The position numbers and the translations under genes were made by a program. Below are positions 27,099 through 36,413 of a DNA stretch of 64,000 bases, one piece after another. The number at the start of each line of letters is the position of its first letter. The first letter of the stretch is position 1. The notes beneath the pieces were generated by a model. It saw only the letters and a program-made list of their open reading frames with translations. It searched no databases and was not told the DNA's origin. The DNA is taken from NCBI GenBank assembly GCA_900317505.1, contig ONHB01000006.1:29653-93652 (forward strand). Reading direction: 5' to 3'. The stretch is from an uncultured Lachnospiraceae bacterium. Lineage in GTDB: Bacteria; Bacillota; Clostridia; Lachnospirales; Lachnospiraceae.

Positions 27099-28269
27099 GC
27101 CAAAAACAAAATGTGTTGGAGATATCATCGGCCACATAGGTAATACTGTCCTCTGCGTCCAGATAATCAAATGCATGCTGTTCATCCACAAGATACCGGA
27201 ATATATCATTGTAAACAGCATCATTGGCACATTTAAAGCGTACCGTCTGTGCTCCGCTTTCATAACCTCTGTCGAAAATATCCTGCAGCTGTTCCGGATC
27301 CAGACCGTTGATATACAGGTTTTCGTGAATATAATAATTGCACTCCTTGGCAACACATTCGGGCAGGGCAACCAGCTTTTCTGCGACATGGGTCTGATCC
27401 AGCGTGGCGGAATCTACCATAAAGTAATCGTAATTGATCGGATTGGCATCCTGATACCGGTTGTCTTTAAAATCGGAATCTCCCCAGGTCGTGTCCAGAT
27501 AATACCAGGCTCCATCTGCCCTGACCAGATTCCATGCATGCGATTCTCCATCGGCACTTCCGTTTACGACAACCGATTCCATTCCCAGCCTGTTTAAAAG
27601 AAGCTGGGTAGCCTTGGCATATCCGTTGCAGACAGACTGATGAAACAAAAAGACCGAAAGCACATTTTGATTGTCCCTACAGTTCATCACATAATCCGTA
27701 TTGGTGATCAGGGTATCAAAAACATATTTGACCTTGTCATAATCCGATCCGTAAACCGGTGCATTGGCAATCAGCTCAGAAATAGCCGTCTCCAGCTGCT
27801 CTTTATACTGCGCTGTCAGATCCTCATCATAGATATAATTAGCATGAAAGGAAATGGCAACAACCTCATCATCCCTGGTCCGGGTCGTATACTGGTAGCC
27901 GTCAATATAAAACAATTCGGGATGATCATACAAAACACAGTTGAATACCTTGTCAAGCAAATCAGACGAAAGCGTTGCCACACTGACCTCTGTCCTGTTT
28001 AGGATAGCTGACAGGACTTGTCCATACACGATCTGCTCATCCTGCGACAGCTGCGAATAACAATAACCGTTTTCATCAATAGCGGCCGGAGTTTCCTGTG
28101 TGTCAGACTCTTCTATAATGTCAGAGTCTGTAGTTTCCTGATCTGTTGTGTCTAAAAAAGATGCATATTGTCCTGTTTCATCATCCGTGAAATAGTCGTC
28201 CACACTGCATGCCTGTAGAAAAAACGCAAGGCACAGGCACAACAGCGGAATTGCTTTTCTTTTTTTCAT
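27088..28269 (-). CDS. Transglutaminase-like lipoprotein
   Basis: 393 residues. A lipoprotein signal peptide ends in LQAC (Cys21), so it is anchored outside the membrane. After an acidic, Thr-rich linker (25-65) a transglutaminase/cysteine protease-like domain shows the triad context: Cys in QSVCNGYAKA, His in GESHAWN, Asp in YYLDTTWGD. It probably acts on cell wall or surface peptides; substrate unknown. It follows prfC by 13 bases, in the deoB-prfC operon. Confidence 0.85.
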   Translation of the reverse strand: MKKRKAIPLLCLCLAFFLQACSVDDYFTDDETGQYASFLDTTDQETTDSDIIEESDTQETPAAIDENGYCYSQLSQDEQIVYGQVLSAILNRTEVSVATLSSDLLDKVFNCVLYDHPELFYIDGYQYTTRTRDDEVVAISFHANYIYDEDLTAQYKEQLETAISELIANAPVYGSDYDKVKYVFDTLITNTDYVMNCRDNQNVLSVFLFHQSVCNGYAKATQLLLNRLGMESVVVNGSADGESHAWNLVRADGAWYYLDTTWGDSDFKDNRYQDANPINYDYFMVDSATLDQTHVAEKLVALPECVAKECNYYIHENLYINGLDPEQLQDIFDRGYESGAQTVRFKCANDAVYNDIFRYLVDEQHAFDYLDAEDSITYVADDISNTFCFWLFN

Positions 28270-28282
28270 TTAAGCTCCATGT

Positions 28283-29878
28283 TTAATCATTTTTACCAAA
28301 TTCGGCAAGCTCCAGTCCCTTGTTGCGGTCCAGGGTCATGCCGATACTCCACTCATGCGAGAACAAAAGCAGAGGATTTCCTTTTAGATCTTTGATCTTC
28401 TTCATATCTGAGGTACCGGAAATCTGATTCAGATCCAAGTCCTTGTTGACGATCCACCGGATAAATTCGTAAGGAAGATTTTCCAGCTTGATCTCAACAT
28501 TGTATTCGTTTTCCAGACGGTATTTTAATACATCAAACTGCAGCACACCGACTACACCGACGATGATCTCTTCCATACCGGTATTGAACTCCTGGAAAAT
28601 CTGGATGGCACCTTCCTGTGCGATCTGCGTGATACCCTTGACAAACTGTTTTCTCTTCATGGTATCAAGCTGACGTACTCTGGCAAAATGCTCCGGTGCA
28701 AATGTCGGAATACCTTCGTAGCGGAATTTATCCTTGGGCATGCAGATTGTATCTCCAATAGAGAAAATACCCGGATCAAACACACCGATGATATCACCGG
28801 CATATGCCTCATCCAAAATCTTACGGTCATTGGCCATCAGCTGCTGTGGCTGGGACAAGCGCATGACCTTATTGCCCTGTACGTGCTTTACTTCCTGAGA
28901 TGCGTCAAAACGTCCGGAGCAAATACGCATAAATGCAATACGGTCTCTGTGCGCTTTGTTCATATTGGCCTGGATCTTGAATACAAAAGCTGAAAAATCA
29001 TTTTTCACCGGATCAATCAGACCGATATCCGCTTTTCTTGGAAGCGGTGTGGTTGTCATCTGTAAGAAATGCTGTAAAAAGATCTCAACACCAAAGTTGG
29101 TCAGTGCTGATCCGAAAAATACCGGTGTCAGGTCTCCACTCTGGATCAGGTCAAGATCGTATTCTGCGCTGGCTCCGTCCAAAAGCTCGATTTCTTCCAA
29201 AAGCTTGTCCTCAGCCTCCTGTCCGATATGTCCAAGCAGGGCTTCCCTGTCATCAACGGAAATAACCTGTGTTTCTCCTTCTTTGGTTCCCTTCTGCGTA
29301 TCGGAATAGGTCACAACACTTTTACTCTTTCTGTCATATACGCCCTTGAAGCCTTTACCGGAACCGATCGGCCAGTTGATCGGACATGTGGCGATTCCCA
29401 GCTCCTTTTCAATTTCATCCAAAAGATCAAAGGTATCATTAGCATCCCTGTCCATTTTGTTGATAAAGGTAAAGATCGGAATATGACGCATCACGCATAC
29501 CTTGAATAATTTTCTGGTCTGCGCCTCAACACCCTTGGATGCATCAATGACCATGACTGCCGAATCAGCAGCCATCAGGGTACGGTAGGTATCTTCTGAG
29601 AAATCCTGATGTCCGGGAGTATCCAGAATATTGATACAGTAATTATCATACTCAAACTGCAGTACAGAAGATGTAACGGAAATACCTCTTTCCTTTTCAA
29701 TCTCCATCCAGTCAGATACCGCATGTCTGGCAGTTGCCTTTCCCTTTACGCTTCCTGCCAGATTGATAGCTCCGCCGTAAAGCAGGAATTTTTCCGTCAG
29801 GGTCGTTTTTCCGGCATCCGGATGCGAAATAATGGCAAATGTTCTTCTTCTGTTAATTTCATACTCTAGGTTACTCAC
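28283..29878 (-). CDS. prfC: Peptide chain release factor 3
   Basis: 531 residues from a GTG with GGAGG 8 bases upstream; a TTG at 29893 lies inside that site and is rejected. RF3 is a GTPase that recycles RF1/RF2. G motifs: SHPDAGKTTLTE (G1), DTPGHQDFSEDTYR (G3), NKMDRD (G4). The length and the C-terminal domain are normal. It follows deoB by 18 bases. Confidence 0.96.
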   Translation of the reverse strand: MSNLEYEINRRRTFAIISHPDAGKTTLTEKFLLYGGAINLAGSVKGKATARHAVSDWMEIEKERGISVTSSVLQFEYDNYCINILDTPGHQDFSEDTYRTLMAADSAVMVIDASKGVEAQTRKLFKVCVMRHIPIFTFINKMDRDANDTFDLLDEIEKELGIATCPINWPIGSGKGFKGVYDRKSKSVVTYSDTQKGTKEGETQVISVDDREALLGHIGQEAEDKLLEEIELLDGASAEYDLDLIQSGDLTPVFFGSALTNFGVEIFLQHFLQMTTTPLPRKADIGLIDPVKNDFSAFVFKIQANMNKAHRDRIAFMRICSGRFDASQEVKHVQGNKVMRLSQPQQLMANDRKILDEAYAGDIIGVFDPGIFSIGDTICMPKDKFRYEGIPTFAPEHFARVRQLDTMKRKQFVKGITQIAQEGAIQIFQEFNTGMEEIIVGVVGVLQFDVLKYRLENEYNVEIKLENLPYEFIRWIVNKDLDLNQISGTSDMKKIKDLKGNPLLLFSHEWSIGMTLDRNKGLELAEFGKND

Positions 29879-29896
29879 AAATGTTTCCTCCAACTG

Positions 29897-31048
29897 TTAT
29901 AACAGACTTTTTCCGTCTGTCTTATTTTCTATATTCAGTAAATGCAGAACGGTCGCTGCAATATCGGCAAATGTATCCCTTGTACCGTAATTGCCGGCAG
30001 GAATATCTTTACCATAGAAAATATACGGCGTATATTCTCTGGTATGATCGGTTGACAGTTTATAGCCCGGATCACAGCCATGATCTGCTGTAAGCATCAG
30101 CACGTCATCATCACGCATTTTGCCCATGATCTCAGGAAGCTTCTGATCAAAATAAGCCAGTGCCTTTGCATATCCGTCAATATCTCTCCGGTGTCCGTAA
30201 AGCATATCAAAATCAACCAGATTGACAAACAACAGGCCATCGAAATCCCGGTCCATATACTGAAGTGTCTTTTCAATACCATCTTCATTGCCGGTCGTAT
30301 ACACAAACTCGGAAATGCCGCTTCCCGCAAAAATATCGTGAATCTTGCCGACAGCCAAAACATCCTTTCCGGCAGCCTGTATCAGATTGAGCATGGTATC
30401 TCTTGGCGGCATCAGGGAATAATCATGTCTTCTGCTCGTTCTCTGATAGTTGCCGTCCTTGCCGATAAAGGGTCTTGCAATGACACGTCCGACGCCATGC
30501 TCTCCCTTTAAGATCTCTCTTGCAATATGACAGTATTCATACAATGTCTCAACCGGAACCACATCCTCATGGGCTGCAATCTGAAAAACACTGTCCGCAG
30601 ATGTATACACGATCAGCTTTCCGGTTTTGACATGCTCATCACCATAATCCTTGATAACCTCTGTCCCGGAATATGGCTTGTTGCACAGTACGCCACGTCC
30701 TGTTCTCTTGGAAAACTCATCAATGATCTCTTTGGGAAATCCGTTGGGATATGTCGGAAGCGGACGCATAGACTGAATGCCCGCAATTTCCCAATGGCCG
30801 ATCGTCGTATCCTTTCCCTGGGATGCCTCCTGCATCCTCGCATATCCGGCTATAGGAGAAGTCTCTTTCTGCCCCACGCTGACACCGTCTATATTGAACA
30901 GGCCAAGCTTCTGCATATTGGGCAGTTTAAAATAAGGACTGGTAGCACAGGATGCAATGGTCGATGTGCCGGCATCATGAAATGCTTCTGCATCCTTGGC
31001 CGCACCAATTCCAAAACTATCTAAAACAATTAAAATGATTCGTTTCAC
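29897..31048 (-). CDS. deoB: Phosphopentomutase
   Basis: 383 residues from a GTG with GGGAG 9 bases upstream; the resulting N-terminus KRIILIVLDSFGIGAAKDA is the family norm, and longer frames (to 31132) are not. It interconverts (deoxy)ribose 1- and 5-phosphate in nucleoside salvage. Alkaline-phosphatase-like metal sites are seen: LDSFGIG, YTSADSVFQIAAHE, DFDMLYGHRRD and LTADHGCDPG. It leads an operon with prfC, which is not functionally related. Confidence 0.95.
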   Translation of the reverse strand: MKRIILIVLDSFGIGAAKDAEAFHDAGTSTIASCATSPYFKLPNMQKLGLFNIDGVSVGQKETSPIAGYARMQEASQGKDTTIGHWEIAGIQSMRPLPTYPNGFPKEIIDEFSKRTGRGVLCNKPYSGTEVIKDYGDEHVKTGKLIVYTSADSVFQIAAHEDVVPVETLYEYCHIAREILKGEHGVGRVIARPFIGKDGNYQRTSRRHDYSLMPPRDTMLNLIQAAGKDVLAVGKIHDIFAGSGISEFVYTTGNEDGIEKTLQYMDRDFDGLLFVNLVDFDMLYGHRRDIDGYAKALAYFDQKLPEIMGKMRDDDVLMLTADHGCDPGYKLSTDHTREYTPYIFYGKDIPAGNYGTRDTFADIAATVLHLLNIENKTDGKSLL

Positions 31049-31112
31049 AGTTATCATCTCCCTTGTACATTTTATTCTCACGAATGTCTTATTGTTACCC
31101 ATAGATGAATAG

Positions 31113-31141
31113 ATTATACCACAACCGGCCATCTATATAAA
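31113..31141 (-). promoter_or_regulatory. Promoter of deoB-prfC operon
   Basis: Minus strand TTTATA (31141-31136), 17 bases, TATAAT (31118-31113) with an extended TGG. It begins right after the spoIIIAH stop; no terminator is seen between them. Confidence 0.65.
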
Positions 31142-31149
31142 GCATGTAT

Positions 31150-31998
31150 TTAATTTACACCAACCGGTGAAATCGTGATATTCTCAGCCGGAATGCCGGT
31201 TTTTCTCTTTACAATATCTTCAATCTGTGCAATCTGTGCCTGACTCAATTCATTCATGCCAATGCATACATCCGCATAGTCACCATTGATGCTTACCACA
31301 TTTTCTGAAAATCCCTTTGCCTGAAGCATTACCATCGCATCACATTCCTTTTGTGCGATATCTGTCAACGCGATCATGCTGTTGATGGCATCCTGCTTTG
31401 CTGCCTCGGATACATTTTCATTGTTGATGATATCCAGTAAAACAGCCTTATTCTGTGCCCTGGTCTGCTCCTTAATTAAGTTAGCCTCTGCTAACGATGT
31501 GACAGACATCGTATTGGTAAATACCGCTTCTCCGGGAATATCCGCTGTTGCTGCACCGGATTCTGAATCTGCATTGGTCTCCACTGCAGCATCTGTTGTA
31601 TCCTCTGCCTGCGCATACAGACCGGCATCGTCTATTCCCATAGTATCCTGTGCATACAGTTCTGTATCATCCATGCCATCTGTGCTCGCGACTGTATCCA
31701 GATCTTCATCCAGACTGTCAATCTCTGTATAATATGTATCATCCTCATCTGAAATATCATATAAAGATGTTTCATCAAAAGTAACGTTGGCACCATCCAG
31801 AAGACTGTTGTTCATAGTTTCTTCCACCGTCTCTGCGTCCGCCTCTTCAAATTGAGCTGATGTTGTAAACAAAACATCATCATCCACCTGTTTTCCGGTA
31901 AAATTCAGATATCCTGCGATCGCGATCATAAGCGCCAACGCCGTTATCATAATCTGATTCCTCTTCCATAAATTTTTAACTGAAAATTCTTTTTTCAT
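31150..31998 (-). CDS. spoIIIAH: Stage III sporulation protein AH
   Basis: 282 residues. One N-terminal membrane segment (about 14-30). The C-terminal 110 residues carry the ring-forming domain related to type III secretion YscJ/FliF (KQDAINSMIALTDIAQKECDAMVMLQAKGF, GDYADVCIG). SpoIIIAH sits in the mother-cell membrane and meets forespore SpoIIQ in the feeding-tube complex. The linker (about 35-165) is long and very acidic and holds a near-repeat (DDTELYAQ, DDAGLYAQ), making the protein longer than the Bacillus one (about 218). It is the last gene of the operon. Confidence 0.93.
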   Translation of the reverse strand: MKKEFSVKNLWKRNQIMITALALMIAIAGYLNFTGKQVDDDVLFTTSAQFEEADAETVEETMNNSLLDGANVTFDETSLYDISDEDDTYYTEIDSLDEDLDTVASTDGMDDTELYAQDTMGIDDAGLYAQAEDTTDAAVETNADSESGAATADIPGEAVFTNTMSVTSLAEANLIKEQTRAQNKAVLLDIINNENVSEAAKQDAINSMIALTDIAQKECDAMVMLQAKGFSENVVSINGDYADVCIGMNELSQAQIAQIEDIVKRKTGIPAENITISPVGVN

Positions 31999-32010
31999 AG
32001 TTTCGCCCCT

Positions 32011-32679
32011 TTACCCGGTTTTACTTTTCATTTTTACTATTGCTATTTTATGCTCATCCAAATCAAATAATGACAACACTGCAGCTTTCATTTGCTTTTT
32101 CACATTTTCCTTGTCTGCACCATCCGTCACGATCAAAATGCCCTCCACGGATGGTAAGATCTGTTTGGAAACATAGGGAATGTCCCTTCCCTGTGAATCA
32201 ACGGTATAAACCGTTTCCTCCTGATCCTCATACCGCGCAGCCGATGAAGATGTGCTTCCATCATTTTGATTATCATTATCCCTCTGATAAGAAATATCCT
32301 TTTCCACAATAGAACTTCCGACATCCTCCAGCGTCACAACAACCTTCACCCTGCCGGCTCCATTGATCGCAATCAGTGCATTGCCAAGCTTTTTTTCCAG
32401 ATAAGCTGCATAGGTATCATAAAGCTGCATCGTCTGATCTGTCGACAACGCTGCATCATATGTGCTGCCGGTTGCCGGCTCCTCCGACACTTTTTCAGTC
32501 AGTCCTGTCAGGCTCTGTGTTGATTTCTGGGAGCTGTCAGCCTTTTTATCATCCTTAACCGGCATGCCGATCACCAAAATCAACAATCCGCCGATCAACA
32601 GGATTGCCAGTCTGTCCCTCCCTATTTTTTCTATTAGCTGTTTCCACTGCTTCATATTCCATTTTTCATTCGGATTCAT
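32011..32679 (-). CDS. spoIIIAG: Stage III sporulation protein AG
   Basis: 222 residues. A membrane segment near 27-40 and a C-terminal ring-building domain (GAGRVKVVVTLEDVGSSIVEKD, then VEGILIVTDGADKENVKKQMKAAV). SpoIIIAG forms a large ring in the intermembrane channel. AAGGA lies before the ATG. The gap to spoIIIAF upstream holds a 16-bp tandem repeat. Confidence 0.93.
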   Translation of the reverse strand: MNPNEKWNMKQWKQLIEKIGRDRLAILLIGGLLILVIGMPVKDDKKADSSQKSTQSLTGLTEKVSEEPATGSTYDAALSTDQTMQLYDTYAAYLEKKLGNALIAINGAGRVKVVVTLEDVGSSIVEKDISYQRDNDNQNDGSTSSSAARYEDQEETVYTVDSQGRDIPYVSKQILPSVEGILIVTDGADKENVKKQMKAAVLSLFDLDEHKIAIVKMKSKTG

Positions 32680-32746
32680 TTTTCCACATCCTTTCTCGTA
32701 CTTGCCAAATTCTCCTATACGGTCATTGTCTATTTCGTCACTTCCT

Positions 32747-32794
32747 GTTCAGCATCTTTCTATTTCAGTCTCTTTCTATTTCAATCTCTTTCTA
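32747..32794 (-). repeat. Three 16-bp tandem repeats at the end of spoIIIAF
   Basis: On the minus strand the unit TAGAAAGAGAYTGAAA occurs three times in a row (the last ending GAAC). The first copy contains the TAG stop of spoIIIAF. Next to it the 3' end GAACAGGAAGTG of the gene is duplicated. Confidence 0.8.
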
Positions 32795-33148
32795 CTCAGC
32801 CACTTCCTGTTCGCTTAAAGCAGCGTCCAGCTCTTCTTCATACCCCGACACCGTTTCGTCTATATACTGCTCCATCAGTCTCTGCGATTCATCCTTGATA
32901 TGATCCGTATCCATACTCCAGATCTCATCACTTTTTTTCAGATTTTCCTCAAACTGCGAAAGCAGACCCTGATCGGATACATCCGTGATATCCACAAGCT
33001 GTTTTCCCAATGGATATATCAAAAACAGGATAATAAAGATCCCGGATATATTTTTATACAGTCCCTGAAACTTCTCCGATAAAAAAAGCTGATAGATAAA
33101 ATCACAAAGACAGACAAAAATGCAGATATTCCTGATATATTCACTCAT
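32792..33148 (-). CDS. spoIIIAF: Stage III sporulation protein AF
   Basis: 118 residues. Two N-terminal membrane segments (about 5-22 and 33-50: GIFIILFLIYPLG) and an acidic soluble tail. This fits SpoIIIAF by position and topology, although the protein is short (Bacillus about 206). The stop codon lies within a tandem repeat, so the C-terminus may have been shortened by slippage. Confidence 0.82.
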   Translation of the reverse strand: MSEYIRNICIFVCLCDFIYQLFLSEKFQGLYKNISGIFIILFLIYPLGKQLVDITDVSDQGLLSQFEENLKKSDEIWSMDTDHIKDESQRLMEQYIDETVSGYEEELDAALSEQEVAE

Positions 33149-33178
33149 CCTTCTTCACACTCCATTTGGTATTTATTA

Positions 33179-34234
33179 TCAATGCAGGGTATTCATTCCT
33201 AATGTGGCAACCGCAATCGCAATAAAAAACATGCCGCTTGCAAACAGCTGTACTCTGGAAAGCAGAAAAAAACAATCTGCCATCTTCCATACATGGGAGG
33301 TAAACTTTTTTTCTCCCGATATCTGTAAAACCGCTGATGCCAGCCGCACTACAAAACCAAGCATCAGTGTCGTAACCGCAGGTTTAAAACACATGATAAA
33401 CAATATAAAGATCCCGAAAATACCGATGCTGTTTTTTACAAGAATGGCTCCCCTTAAGACCGTTTCCGTGATTGCCGTCGCATAATCCCCAAGCCCCGGT
33501 ATAAAGGAAACCGCCTTTAAGATCACACGACTCTGCACACCGTCAACAGCAGGCATGATCCCGGCCTGCAGCAGACTGCCGGAAACAGCGGCAAAAATTG
33601 CGGAACGCGTCAGGAAAATGACCAGCTTTCTCAAAAGTGCGATAATGCCGCCAAAACGGTTACCCTCAGGTAACTGATTCAGAACATACAATACACAGAT
33701 TAGCTGAACCATCGGCATCACAAACGCAGCCATGATATTTTCCACGATAAATAAAAAAAACAACTGCAGCTCATAATATGCGGCAGCGGTCACAGGTCCG
33801 CCGGAAATTCCCATCACCATGCACATGGCCGGCATTAAGATTCCGCAAAAGCTTTTCATCTCATCCAAAAAAGCCAGACACTGCTCATAGGAACGCAAAA
33901 AACATTTCATCAGGATCAAAGATACAAACAAAAATATAAAATAGTTGGAAAAAACCGCTATTTTCCCATTTGTAAACAAATCTGACAATCCATGCAAAAG
34001 AAGTGCAAATATACCCAGCAGGAAAATTCCAAGAAAAATTTCCTTGCACTGGGTCAGATTTCCGATACACACATCCCGGACATACTGTAAAAACAGTGTT
34101 TTCAAAGAATCCAGATTGCCCTGCATGATTTCCGCGATCAGATCATCAGCCGAAACAACCTGTCCTCCCAGTATCTGATTGAGAAACGTATCTATATTCT
34201 GCAGTTCTATCCCGTCGATCAAAGCATTATTCAT
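33179..34234 (-). CDS. spoIIIAE: Stage III sporulation protein AE
   Basis: 351 residues from the ATG at 34234 (AAGGAG 8 bases upstream); a TTG one codon earlier is unlikely. A polytopic membrane protein with about 7-8 segments, including GIFLLGIFALLLHGL and AAYYELQLFFLF. It is a core membrane component of the SpoIIIA channel. The start overlaps the spoIIIAD stop (ATGA). Confidence 0.93.
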   Translation of the reverse strand: MNNALIDGIELQNIDTFLNQILGGQVVSADDLIAEIMQGNLDSLKTLFLQYVRDVCIGNLTQCKEIFLGIFLLGIFALLLHGLSDLFTNGKIAVFSNYFIFLFVSLILMKCFLRSYEQCLAFLDEMKSFCGILMPAMCMVMGISGGPVTAAAYYELQLFFLFIVENIMAAFVMPMVQLICVLYVLNQLPEGNRFGGIIALLRKLVIFLTRSAIFAAVSGSLLQAGIMPAVDGVQSRVILKAVSFIPGLGDYATAITETVLRGAILVKNSIGIFGIFILFIMCFKPAVTTLMLGFVVRLASAVLQISGEKKFTSHVWKMADCFFLLSRVQLFASGMFFIAIAVATLGMNTLH

Positions 34235-34611
34235 CAATAAAACTCCTTTATTACGTCGATCAGATTTAAAAATACAGGCATTCCGATCAATAACACACTG
34301 AACTTTCCGGCTGTCTCAACACCCTTCCCAATAGCTGCATACCCGGCATCCTTGCAGATTCCGGCGCAAAACTCACTGATATAAGAGATACCTACGATCC
34401 GCAGTAACATCTGTATATACTCGTTAGCACCGTCTAACTGGCCGGAAACAATTTTAATCATGTCTGCTATATTGATAAAGGAATCCATACAGATGTAAAA
34501 CAGAAACATGCTGGCACAAACGGAAAACACATAAGCCGATTCCGGTCTCGTCTGTTTGATAAATAAAATAATGGCTACGGAAACGATCGCCAAAAGACCG
34601 ATTTTGATCAT
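34234..34611 (-). CDS. spoIIIAD: Stage III sporulation protein AD
   Basis: 125 residues, four predicted membrane segments. Ends with GKFSVLLIGMPVFLNLIDVIKEF, the family C-terminus. AGGAGG lies 10 bases upstream. Member of the channel membrane core. Confidence 0.93.
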   Translation of the reverse strand: MIKIGLLAIVSVAIILFIKQTRPESAYVFSVCASMFLFYICMDSFINIADMIKIVSGQLDGANEYIQMLLRIVGISYISEFCAGICKDAGYAAIGKGVETAGKFSVLLIGMPVFLNLIDVIKEFY

Positions 34612-34625
34612 ATGTATCCATCCTC

Positions 34626-34820
34626 CTAAAACGAAAACAGATCCTCCATCGTGTGGAACAGATCAACTATATACGGCAGCACCCACGTAAGAACCAGGAT
34701 AAAGCCACACAGACTGACCATATAGGCATGTTCTTCCTTTCCACTGTGTTTTAACACCTGATTGAGCAGCGTGACCAGTATTCCAACCGCGGCAATTTTA
34801 AACAAGATACCAATACTCAT
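34626..34820 (-). CDS. spoIIIAC: Stage III sporulation protein AC
   Basis: 64 residues from the ATG at 34820, which has AAAGGAGG 5 bases upstream (the longer frame to 34838 covers that site). Two membrane segments around HSGKEEHA, the family pattern. Small membrane part of the channel. Confidence 0.93.
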   Translation of the reverse strand: MSIGILFKIAAVGILVTLLNQVLKHSGKEEHAYMVSLCGFILVLTWVLPYIVDLFHTMEDLFSF

Positions 34821-34831
34821 GGAATCCTCCT

Positions 34832-35341
34832 TTACCATAGTAATATGATGACAAACAGACTGATCAACAAGCCCATCGACTGGTACAATCTGCAGGTTTC
34901 TTTTTTCTTTTTATTCATCAGTTCATATTCCTGTTTCATATGTGCGTTTACATCGGCTAACTGCTTTAGCTGGATTTCCCTGTCATAAAAGCCGGTCTGG
35001 TCAAGCATATGGATCCATTCCTTTCTGATCGTCTCCGGCAAAGCAAGGGAAAGCGTTTCCATCTCTTCCTGCCAGATCAAATATAATTCTTTTCCGTCAT
35101 TTTTTTGAATGGATCCTGCCGTACTTTGTAAAACTCTTCCGATTTCTCCCGACTGCCTGACAGAAATCCTGCAGACCGCCTCCTTAAGCGTCGCCCTCTC
35201 CGTCCTGATCTGTCCGATAAACATCTCCATAACCGAAATCATCATTTGCAGATTTTCCTGTATTTCCATGTACCGAAAGGCTTTATAAAAACCAAGCATA
35301 ACGCCGGAAAAAAGAACAAGTCCGCTACCGATTATTTTCAC
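34832..35341 (-). CDS. spoIIIAB: Stage III sporulation protein AB
   Basis: 169 residues, GTG start overlapping the spoIIIAA stop (GTGA). N-terminal and C-terminal membrane segments flank a soluble helical domain with ATLKEAVCRIS; the fold resembles type II secretion GspF-like proteins in the literature. Part of the channel base. Confidence 0.92.
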   Translation of the reverse strand: MKIIGSGLVLFSGVMLGFYKAFRYMEIQENLQMMISVMEMFIGQIRTERATLKEAVCRISVRQSGEIGRVLQSTAGSIQKNDGKELYLIWQEEMETLSLALPETIRKEWIHMLDQTGFYDREIQLKQLADVNAHMKQEYELMNKKKKETCRLYQSMGLLISLFVIILLW

Positions 35342-36315
35342 GTTTTCTCCTCCCCCTTTTCAGCCAGAAGCCTTTGCTCCATATCATAAATATTCCAGAC
35401 CTGCTGTTTTTCCCCGTCCTTATTCCGTCTCCATTTAAGCAGTATGATCCTCTGAAAAATTCTTTTCATGACATCCTGATATGTGTTTTCTTTGGCAAGT
35501 ATCTGTGAAAGACGGTTGCCATGTACCGATGCAAGGAGTCTGATCCCGCATACCGAAGCCATATCAAGTGCTTCATAATCTTTTTGCAGACCGAGCTCAT
35601 CCACGACCAGTATTTCCGGTCCCATGGAACGGATCGCCATCATCATCCCATCTGCTTTTGGACAGGCATCCAGCACATCAGTCCGGATCCCGATATGATT
35701 TTGCGGCACTCCCATATAACATCCGGCAAGCTCAGAACGCTCATCGATCACACAGATCTGCTTTCCGTCCGCATATGGACTGCCATCCGACAGACTTCTG
35801 GTAAGATCTCTTAACATGGTCGTCTTTCCCGCTCCCGGCGAAGAAACGATCAGGGTATTTAAAAATTCCTTTTTCTCAAACAGATATGGCAGAATCTCAT
35901 CTCCCACACCTAAGACCTCATGTACAACCCTGATATGTAAAAATGCGACCTGCTTCATCATGGCGATCCGTCCATCCTCCAATACAACCTGTCCGCCAAC
36001 TCCCACTCTGTGTCCACCGGCCACCGTCATAAAGCCCTGCTTTAGCTGGCTTTCATAAGCATAGGGAGAATAATCACAGATATGGTTAAAGATCATATCT
36101 ACATCTTCCCTGGAAAAAACACAGGCCTGTCTGATATCTTCCGAGAGTACGCCGTCAACATCCGGATAATATTCTTTTTTTCCAATAACAAAAATACATG
36201 GACAAAAGACCCGGATACGGATTTCCTGAAGCTTCTGAATCACACGGTTTAAGGATGAAAGCAAGGGATGAAATTTTGTTGGAAACAGATTTTTGATCTG
36301 GTCTGATTTTTTCAT
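35338..36315 (-). CDS. spoIIIAA: Stage III sporulation protein AA, secretion-type ATPase
   Basis: 325 residues. Walker A SSPGAGKTTMLRDL near 160, then VIDERSELAG and PEILVVDELG (Walker B), as in the type II/IV secretion ATPase family. It is thought to power the SpoIIIA-SpoIIQ channel from the mother cell. AAGGAG precedes the ATG. First gene of the eight-gene operon, whose promoter candidate fits sigma-E. Confidence 0.95.
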   Translation of the reverse strand: MKKSDQIKNLFPTKFHPLLSSLNRVIQKLQEIRIRVFCPCIFVIGKKEYYPDVDGVLSEDIRQACVFSREDVDMIFNHICDYSPYAYESQLKQGFMTVAGGHRVGVGGQVVLEDGRIAMMKQVAFLHIRVVHEVLGVGDEILPYLFEKKEFLNTLIVSSPGAGKTTMLRDLTRSLSDGSPYADGKQICVIDERSELAGCYMGVPQNHIGIRTDVLDACPKADGMMMAIRSMGPEILVVDELGLQKDYEALDMASVCGIRLLASVHGNRLSQILAKENTYQDVMKRIFQRIILLKWRRNKDGEKQQVWNIYDMEQRLLAEKGEEKT

Positions 36316-36330
36316 ATACTCTCCTTGTAC

Positions 36331-36358
36331 AAACTATGTTTGTCCTTTAAATATATGA
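36331..36358 (-). promoter_or_regulatory. Candidate sigma-E promoter of the spoIIIA operon
   Basis: Minus strand TCATATAT (36358-36351), 12 bases, CATAGTTT (36338-36331). The -35 fits the recalled sigma-E pattern; the -10 matches only in part (CATACAAT expected). Confidence 0.45.
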
Positions 36359-36379
36359 AACAGATTTGATAATAGAACT

Positions 36380-36413
36380 AAAAAAGGATTGTTACCCTCC
36401 GGTAACAATCCTT
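36380..36413 (-). terminator. Terminator overlapping the rseP stop codon
   Basis: A perfect 13-bp stem (36384-36396 with 36401-36413) with a 4-base loop, followed by T6 on the minus strand. The left arm encodes the last residues of RseP, and its stop TAA lies in the stem. Confidence 0.9.

Noticed and set aside
26970..27389. A 139-codon minus-strand frame at the end of the transglutaminase gene
   Set aside because: It is in another phase of a clear coding gene, covers a strong promoter and has no recognisable protein features.
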